Shown here one piece after another: positions 59,068-64,000 of a stretch of DNA of 64,000 nt. The DNA comes from Lachnospiraceae bacterium A2 (GTDB lineage: Bacteria > Bacillota > Clostridia > Lachnospirales > Lachnospiraceae). Under the pieces are notes generated by a model. It saw nothing but the letters and a program-made list of their open reading frames with translations. It was not told the origin of the DNA and did not search any database. Numbering within the stretch: the first letter of the stretch is position 1; each line of letters begins with the position of its first letter. The translations under genes were made by a program, and so were the position numbers. The stretch lies in contig KE159636.1 of NCBI GenBank assembly GCA_000403315.2, positions 1,207,358-1,271,357 on the forward strand, written 5' to 3'.

Positions 59068-60833
59068 TGATAGATATGGTACGTGCAAAGGATATTCTCC
59101 TGGATATTCCGTATATCTCTAATACGATTATTCAGGAGAATAGTCCCTACATCAATAAGGGATTTTCACAAGGACTGCAATGTAATTTGCTTTTGAAAAA
59201 TCAGTCTGTTAAGCTTTTTATCGGAATTCCCAGAGCATGGGACCGTGAGCTTGTAAGCATCTATGTAGTAGATTTTTCAGCATTGCCATTTATGCCACAT
59301 GTTGAGCCAGATGGAAAACTATGTTTGTTTGATTTAGAAGGAGTCCTGATTGACCAAAATTTCGAGGGATTGTTGGAACAATGCATTAGGAGAGCAAAAG
59401 AAATTCTTGAAAAAGGATTCTATTCCAATAACGACAGTGAATTTGCAAGAGAATTCTCATCATATTGGAGTTATCAGACACCGAAACGGTATATGAAATT
59501 TGTTGTACCTGAAAATCATAAAACACAGCTTATAAAATACTGTGATCCTGCAGCAATGCTTCGACAAAAGAAAAAAGAGAAACTTGTCTCCTTTGAAAAT
59601 AGAAAAAATAAAACAGAGATGTTTGCAACATCAGAACCAAGTTATTTTTCGTTGTGGAAGGTGTCTGGATCGCAACTAAACGGAATATTTTTTCATTTGG
59701 AGCCAAATGATTATATTTTGCCACCAGATCCGAGAAAAAGACTTGGTTTGGAGTATGTTCAGATGCTTGTTTCATACATCCCTTCAGATGACCTGATACA
59801 ATGGAAATTTAAGATAAATACGTCTACACTTATTGTATTTGAAATTTTGCAGCCGGGGCATGAGGTGGCATGCTTCGGGATAATGCTAAAGAACATTCTG
59901 ATTGAGGCAGATAAAGAATATCTCAATATAAAGCCGAGTAGTAAAATGTATGAAGTTACTGCAGTGGATATTTCCCGTATTGATGACGAATTCTTAATGC
60001 AGAGGACACAGGCAGATAAGAACAGTCAAACTCCAAACGTTTTGTTGATTGGATGTGGCTCTATAGGTGGATACTTATGTAGTGAATTAGTGAAAGCGGG
60101 ATATAAAAATCTCACTTTGGTAGATGGAGACATTTTAAAAGCAGAAAATATTTACAGGCATTTTCTGGGAATGGATTATGTGGGAAAGTATAAGGCAGAG
60201 GCGTTAAGAGTTTATTGTAAATATTCTTTTCCACAGGTAATAATAAAAACTTTAGATTCAAACGCAGAAGAATTAATTGAAGATGGAAGCATTGAATTGG
60301 GCGACTTTGATGTGATTATTTCTGCAACTGGAAATCATAACTTTAACCGGTGGTTGAACAGACACATATACCAGGAACATGTAAAAGTCCCTTGCATTTA
60401 TCTGTGGAACGAACCGCTTGATGTAGGGTGCCATCTTGCAATAATACACCCAGATAGTCAAGGGTGTTATGAATGCTTTTTTGCCAGAGATACAGAAAAA
60501 AATGAGTTGTATGATGTGACAACATACACAAAGCCAGGACAAACAGTTACTAAGAGCAGTCGTGGCTGTTCGGGAACGTTTGTTCCATATTCCTCAAATG
60601 TATCATTATGTACAGTTTCTGTGTGTTTGGAATGGATGGAGCGACTATCTACGGGTAGGTGTAATAGAAATGTTTTGGTATCTATAAAGGGGGATGCGTA
60701 TCATTTTAATAAAGCAGGATATGAATGTTCTGACGTATATTATGAACAAAACATTAAAGAAAATATCATTGAAGGCTCTAACTTCCATAATGAGTTCTGC
60801 GAATTATGCGGTGAGTACACAAATGGTGATTGA
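59067..60833 (+). CDS. cap2: Cap2: E2-E1 fusion conjugating enzyme
   Basis: A 588-residue protein whose start overlaps the CD-NTase stop (TAATG). The N-terminal E2-like domain has HVEPDGKLCLFDLEG with a probable catalytic Cys86. A linker domain follows. From ~320 the ThiF/E1 adenylation domain has VLLIGCGSIGGYLCSEL and LVDGDILKAENIYRH, then a Cys-bearing loop (SRGCSGTF near 500) and cysteine pairs (CYECF; CELCGE at the end). In type II CBASS this enzyme joins the CD-NTase C-terminus to a target and primes its activity. The order CD-NTase, Cap2, Cap3 is standard. Confidence 0.92.
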   Translation: MIDMVRAKDILLDIPYISNTIIQENSPYINKGFSQGLQCNLLLKNQSVKLFIGIPRAWDRELVSIYVVDFSALPFMPHVEPDGKLCLFDLEGVLIDQNFEGLLEQCIRRAKEILEKGFYSNNDSEFAREFSSYWSYQTPKRYMKFVVPENHKTQLIKYCDPAAMLRQKKKEKLVSFENRKNKTEMFATSEPSYFSLWKVSGSQLNGIFFHLEPNDYILPPDPRKRLGLEYVQMLVSYIPSDDLIQWKFKINTSTLIVFEILQPGHEVACFGIMLKNILIEADKEYLNIKPSSKMYEVTAVDISRIDDEFLMQRTQADKNSQTPNVLLIGCGSIGGYLCSELVKAGYKNLTLVDGDILKAENIYRHFLGMDYVGKYKAEALRVYCKYSFPQVIIKTLDSNAEELIEDGSIELGDFDVIISATGNHNFNRWLNRHIYQEHVKVPCIYLWNEPLDVGCHLAIIHPDSQGCYECFFARDTEKNELYDVTTYTKPGQTVTKSSRGCSGTFVPYSSNVSLCTVSVCLEWMERLSTGRCNRNVLVSIKGDAYHFNKAGYECSDVYYEQNIKENIIEGSNFHNEFCELCGEYTNGD

Positions 60834-61305
60834 TGACGAAACTAAAAAAATCAAAATTGACAAGCAGGTTCTGGACAGAATACATATTTTTTGTCAGATA
60901 GAAAAAGGGATGCCAGAAGCAGGAGGGATTCTGGCAGGTAGACAAAATATCTCCAACAGCAACTTGATTATTGAGCATCATACGGAGCCTATGTATGGGG
61001 ATTATCAAACACGTTATAGATTCACAAGAAAAGATCTAGGGCATTTGTCCTTCTTTCAGGAATTGTACAATAATAGCAATGGAACCATTGGATATGTGGG
61101 AGAGTGGCATACTCATCCTGAGGATATTCCGCAATATTCAATGATTGATTTGAGAAATTGGCGGAAAATATACACGAAAGCAGAAACGAATCAAGTTCAG
61201 TACCATTTGATTGCAGGGAGAAAAGCTGTAGTCATTTGGAAATATAGTGGAAAGCATCTGTGTCCAGTTAAGATTGCTTGTATTTATTGGGAGGATTTCG
61301 TTTGA
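60823..61305 (+). CDS. cap3: Cap3: JAB/JAMM-type isopeptidase
   Basis: A 160-residue protein overlapping the end of cap2. The JAMM zinc site is clear: Glu in MPEAGGILAG near 28-37, His-x-His in GEWHTHP near 92-98, and Ser/Asp in YSMIDLRNW near 106. It removes the CD-NTase from its conjugates and balances Cap2. The exact start is uncertain: ATG 60823 gives the family's usual length, and ATG 60790 is in frame. Confidence 0.9.
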   Translation: MVIDDETKKIKIDKQVLDRIHIFCQIEKGMPEAGGILAGRQNISNSNLIIEHHTEPMYGDYQTRYRFTRKDLGHLSFFQELYNNSNGTIGYVGEWHTHPEDIPQYSMIDLRNWRKIYTKAETNQVQYHLIAGRKAVVIWKYSGKHLCPVKIACIYWEDFV

Positions 61306-62309
61306 AAAAATTTATGAAAATATATAAAAAAATAGCAGGTTATGTAATTGTACCATTGATAGTTTTAGACGTAGTTGCTTTTAGTGCAGGTGAATGGATA
61401 GAAAAAATAGAAGTAGGAGAAGTTGCAGCTTGGAAGCATACAGTTGAAAATTTTATGCCGGACTATATTATAAATAATATTTCATGTGCTAGATTTCCAC
61501 TGCTGATACTAACTATTGTGACAATATTGTTATTATTTTATAGGAAACGAATGGTTTTAATATGTCATGCTTCTTTTAGTTCAGAAATGGCATCGGTTGA
61601 TAATGAGGAAATAGAGAAAGAATATTATATAAAGAAACAAAAAATAGATTTGTGTGATTGTATCTGTAGGTCTGCATTAGGTGAGGCAATTGATATCCAG
61701 GATGAAGTAATAAAGAATGTTAGCGAAAAACATGATTACGAAATCGGATATTATGGTATAGCACATACTCCATTTATATTCCGGGCTGGTTTCAATGTCG
61801 GTGATCAAAGAAAAGTACACCTGTTTCACAGAGTAAGAGATAACGAGGCTCTATTTAAAGAGTTGAATAAGGGAAAAGATGGATGGGACGATACGTTAGA
61901 GGAAATAAAAGAATTAAATAAAGGTAGCAAGTCCCAAGAGTTGTATGCTGCCATAGGAACAACATTCCCTATAAAAACTGAAGAAATATCCTCAATAAAC
62001 AAAAATAATGGTCATGTTCTAATTTTTCAATCTTCTGCACTTGGATTTGATGTTTTGGGTAGTTATGAACAAGCAAATAATTTGAGAAATCAAATTTTAA
62101 AAACGATACGAGATCGAGTGAAAAAATACAATGTTAGGAAATTGCACCTAATGATTTCGTCATCGGTTGCGTTTACATTTTTGCTGGGAACTTCTTTTAG
62201 TGCACAACATGATCCAGAGATTATCGTTTATCATTACGAAAATGGTCAATATACGTGGGGGATAAGTATGACAAAAAATGGTGAGGAATCAGTTATAAAA
62301 AAGGAATAA
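61302..62309 (+). CDS. cap14: 2TM-SAVED effector (Cap14-like)
   Basis: A 335-residue membrane protein. TTG 61302 lies 6 bases after GGGAGGA; ATG 61314 is the alternative. Two hydrophobic segments (IAGYVIVPLIVLDVVAF near 10-28 and PLLILTIVTILLLFY near 60-76) are followed by a soluble domain. Its end (LHLMISSSVAFTFLLGTSF ... PEIIVYHYENGQYTW) is the SAVED fold that binds cyclic nucleotides. This is the architecture of membrane-disrupting Cap14 effectors: signal binding opens or clusters the membrane part and kills the cell. It is the last gene of the operon, whereas effectors often come first. Confidence 0.8.
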   Translation: MKKFMKIYKKIAGYVIVPLIVLDVVAFSAGEWIEKIEVGEVAAWKHTVENFMPDYIINNISCARFPLLILTIVTILLLFYRKRMVLICHASFSSEMASVDNEEIEKEYYIKKQKIDLCDCICRSALGEAIDIQDEVIKNVSEKHDYEIGYYGIAHTPFIFRAGFNVGDQRKVHLFHRVRDNEALFKELNKGKDGWDDTLEEIKELNKGSKSQELYAAIGTTFPIKTEEISSINKNNGHVLIFQSSALGFDVLGSYEQANNLRNQILKTIRDRVKKYNVRKLHLMISSSVAFTFLLGTSFSAQHDPEIIVYHYENGQYTWGISMTKNGEESVIKKE

Positions 62310-62613
62310 CTAGTTATGCACATTTCTATTTTGAAACGTTTGCATGGCTATACGATATGCATAATATTGTGGTACTGGATGCGGGGAAATATTGCGATAC
62401 TTTTCTCCTGATTCGGAGTTTGATGAATCTGATATTTTTACAGACAGCAGAGGTCTTTCCGATATGTTGTGGGAGAATGGTCTGATACTAAGCTATATTT
62501 TGTGATAAAGGCACAAGTCTGAGGGTTAAATCAATTGCATAGGGTTTTGCCGAAAAGTATGGGTGTATAATGCGGTGAAAATCCCTTCTTATGTGGATTC
62601 CCGCAAAATTTTA
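62310..62613 (+). other. Intergenic region with a possible gene remnant
   Basis: No intact gene. A stretch at about 62395-62505 reads FSPDSEFDESDIFTDSRGLS and then MLWENGLILSYIL before a stop. It resembles the core of small nucleotidyltransferases (S-x-x-D-x-D-like) but has no start. It could be a decayed toxin gene; evidence is weak. Confidence 0.25.
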
Positions 62614-62642
62614 TTGACTTTCAATCCTATATCACCTATACT
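62614..62642 (+). promoter_or_regulatory. Promoter of the thiamine operon
   Basis: TTGACT (62614-62619), exactly 17 bases, TATACT (62637-62642). The first riboswitch begins about a dozen bases downstream. Confidence 0.7.
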
Positions 62643-62653
62643 ATTATCCAAGC

Positions 62654-62728
62654 AGGGGGACTACAGTGTAGTTGAGAAGGTAAAACCTGACCCTTTGAAC
62701 CTGTTGGCTAATACCAACGTAGGGAGCT
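62654..62728 (+). promoter_or_regulatory. TPP riboswitch 1
   Basis: It contains the conserved thi-box parts GTTGAGAAGG, ACCCTTTGAACCTG, CTAATACCAACGTAGGGA and the flanking GGGGG pairing. It binds thiamine pyrophosphate and favours the terminator at 62753-62786. It is the first of two in tandem. Confidence 0.92.
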
Positions 62729-62752
62729 GAAAGATACGATACTGTATTTTTT

Positions 62753-62786
62753 AGGATATTCCCTACACATGGAATGTCCTTTTTTA
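62753..62786 (+). terminator. Terminator of riboswitch 1
   Basis: AGGATATTCC (62753-62762) pairs with GGAATGTCCT (62771-62780), followed by a T-tract. Confidence 0.8.
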
Positions 62787-62811
62787 ATTGAATATGTTTG
62801 ATATGTGTTTG

Positions 62812-62885
62812 CGAGGGAACTGAACAAGTTGAAAAAGGTAAGACCTGACCTCTTGACCTGTCGGCTAATACCGGCGTAGGGAAGC
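62812..62885 (+). promoter_or_regulatory. TPP riboswitch 2
   Basis: A second thi-box with GTTGAAAAAGG, ACCTCTTGACCTG, and CTAATACCGGCGTAGGGA. It differs from the first in the first stem and keeps the binding core. It is located between terminator 1 and terminator 2, so RNA polymerase meets two TPP-controlled checks before tenA. Confidence 0.9.
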
Positions 62886-62912
62886 AATTTCTTACGCCGT
62901 ACTGCGTCTGAA

Positions 62913-62946
62913 AGAGCTTCTGATGATTTGGAAGCTCTATTTTTTT
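62913..62946 (+). terminator. Terminator of riboswitch 2
   Basis: AGAGCTTC (62913-62920) pairs with GAAGCTCT (62931-62938), followed by a run of T to 62946. It lies just before the tenA ribosome binding site. Confidence 0.8.
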
Positions 62947-62966
62947 ATTACAAGGAGGAAAAGAAA

Positions 62967-63626
62967 ATGTCATTTATGGAAGGTATTTTGAAACAGAATA
63001 TGCCTGTTTGGGACAAGTGTATTGCTACTTTGTTTGTGCAGGATATGAAGGACGGAACTCTCCCCATTGAGGATTTTAAGGAATACATGATACAAGACAG
63101 TATCTATCTGAAAAATTATGCCCGTGTGTATGGAAAAGCAATATATCATGCGGAAACATTAAGGGAGATCCAGCTTTACTATTCTATCCTGAACTTTGTA
63201 ACAGATACAGAGTCAGTGGTGCGCCTGAATTATTTAAGGCAGTTTGGCATGACGGATGATGACATAGAATTTATTGATCCGTTGCCGGAAAACCAGAATT
63301 ATATTGATTTCCTGTTTGAAACTGCGGAGCGTGGAAATGGGTGTGAGATACTCATGGCGGTACTCCCGTGTATGCTGAGTTACAGCTATATATTCCGGAA
63401 ACTTGCAGGTGAGCTGGAAAGCCGGAAATCAAAATATTGGGACTTCATTCAGGATTATGCCGATGACCGATATGCTGAAAGCTGCAAGGAATGGTGTGAC
63501 TTCGCAGATAAGAAATGTGGGAGCCTTTCTGAAGCAGACCAGAAAAAGCTGGGCAGTATTTTTGAAAAGGCGGGTTATCTGGAGCTTGATTTTTGGAATA
63601 TGGCTTATAGGAGGAAAAAAGCATGA
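62967..63626 (+). CDS. tenA: Thiaminase II / aminopyrimidine aminohydrolase TenA
   Basis: A 219-residue protein (ATG 62967 after AAGGAGG). TenA landmarks are MIQDSIYLKNYARVYGKAI near 41-59, the catalytic Cys135 in VLPCMLSYSYIF, and the C-terminal Glu in GYLELDFWNMAY. It salvages pyrimidine from degraded thiamine (amino-HMP to HMP). The upstream pair of TPP riboswitches and the downstream thiamine pyrophosphokinase fit thiamine salvage. The stop overlaps the next start (ATGA). Confidence 0.92.
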   Translation: MSFMEGILKQNMPVWDKCIATLFVQDMKDGTLPIEDFKEYMIQDSIYLKNYARVYGKAIYHAETLREIQLYYSILNFVTDTESVVRLNYLRQFGMTDDDIEFIDPLPENQNYIDFLFETAERGNGCEILMAVLPCMLSYSYIFRKLAGELESRKSKYWDFIQDYADDRYAESCKEWCDFADKKCGSLSEADQKKLGSIFEKAGYLELDFWNMAYRRKKA

Positions 63627-64000
63627 AGGATAAAATTTGCTATGTAGTAGGTGCAGGTGAAAATTATGGACTTGATTTCCAGCCAACCAAGGAGGATTTT
63701 GTGATAGCTGCCGATGCGGGGCTTTGATATCTGGATAAGCAGGGCATCAGGGCTGATCTTGTAATTGGGGATTTTGATACCCTCAAATGTATTCCCCAAC
63801 ACACCAATACCATAGTGTTAAGTGCGGAAAAGGACGATACCGATACACTTGCGGCTGTCCGTGAGGGCATCAAGGCAGGATATACCAGCTTCCACATTTA
63901 TTGCGGGACGGGAGGACGCATAGACCACACAATGGCTAATTTACAAGTGCTTGCTTATTTATCCGCAAATAATATGCGTGGTTTCTTATTTGATAATGGC
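63623..64000 (+). pseudogene. thiN: Thiamine pyrophosphokinase, interrupted by TGA; runs off window
   Basis: ATG 63623 follows AGGAGG and overlaps tenA. The frame reads KICYVVGAGENYGLDF, then FVIAADAGL, and meets TGA at codon 35 (63725-63727). The same frame continues with YLDKQGIRADLVIGDFDT, DDTDTLAAVREGIKAGY and CGTGGRIDHTMANL, all typical of thiamine pyrophosphokinase. CGA to TGA is the likely change. DAG precedes the stop and GDFD and the GGRxDH region follow, so neither half would work alone. The gene's end lies outside the window. Confidence 0.8.

Noticed and set aside
38671..64000. Idea that TGA is recoded, because two genes have in-frame TGA
   Set aside because: TGA ends many intact genes here (for example the primase-helicase, VRR-NUC, small zinc-ribbon and tenA genes), so the two cases are better read as mutations.

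Overview
The window comes from a Firmicutes genome, most likely a gut Clostridia/Lachnospiraceae relative. The evidence is strong purine-rich ribosome binding sites, an HK97-type siphophage with Tn916-type recombination genes, TPP riboswitches ahead of tenA, and AT-rich accessory DNA. I infer the family; nothing here names a species. GC content is clearly higher across the phage genes (left 35 kb) than in the AT-rich islands on the right.

Positions 1 to about 36,231 are the right part of a prophage whose left end lies outside the window. It runs from replication genes (PD-(D/E)XK-like protein, VapE-type primase-helicase, VRR-NUC, a broken SNF2 helicase) through a late regulator, HNH nuclease and small terminase. 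An accessory block follows (two DNA methyltransferases, amidoligase, gamma-glutamylcyclotransferase-like protein, small proteins). Next come the large terminase, portal, ClpP-type protease, capsid, head-tail and tail genes, then holin, endolysin and a Tn916-like xis/int module. An IS4-type element and an AT-rich DUF2971 gene interrupt the tail operon. A SymE-like gene is antisense to the late genes. Five copies of a conserved non-coding element (TTGCTATT, ten bases, AGAGYGA) sit upstream of accessory genes of this phage.

Positions about 36,232-43,842 form a second, smaller integrative element in tandem with the prophage. Both elements end in the same core (GTCTGCCACGGCAG) inside a copy of the 5' end of a low-molecular-weight tyrosine phosphatase gene. 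The second element has a rolling-circle Rep with its nick hairpin, a frameshifted xis, an integrase and repeated TTTACCAT sites near both ends. Its cargo is a RelA/SpoT-type protein overlapping a small partner, an XRE repressor with paired operators, a secreted Ig-like protein and a membrane protein broken by a stop codon. An IS110 element has inserted into it.

From 43.9 to 62.3 kb is an AT-rich defence and stress island. It contains a nucleoside-phosphorylase-like domain joined to a TPR protein across a slippery A9 tract, a TetR/YCII pair, an XRE/radical-SAM pair, a BlaI/M56-peptidase pair and an OLD-like ATPase. It ends with a complete type II CBASS operon (CD-NTase, Cap2, Cap3, 2TM-SAVED effector). 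Two further copies of the IS4-type element punctuate it.

The last 1.7 kb looks like core genome: a promoter, two tandem TPP riboswitches each with a terminator, tenA, and a thiamine pyrophosphokinase gene broken by an in-frame TGA. In all, several genes carry lesions (SNF2 helicase, xis, membrane zinc-ribbon protein, thiN), and two slippery A-tracts look like frameshift sites (tail chaperone and nucleosidase-TPR).
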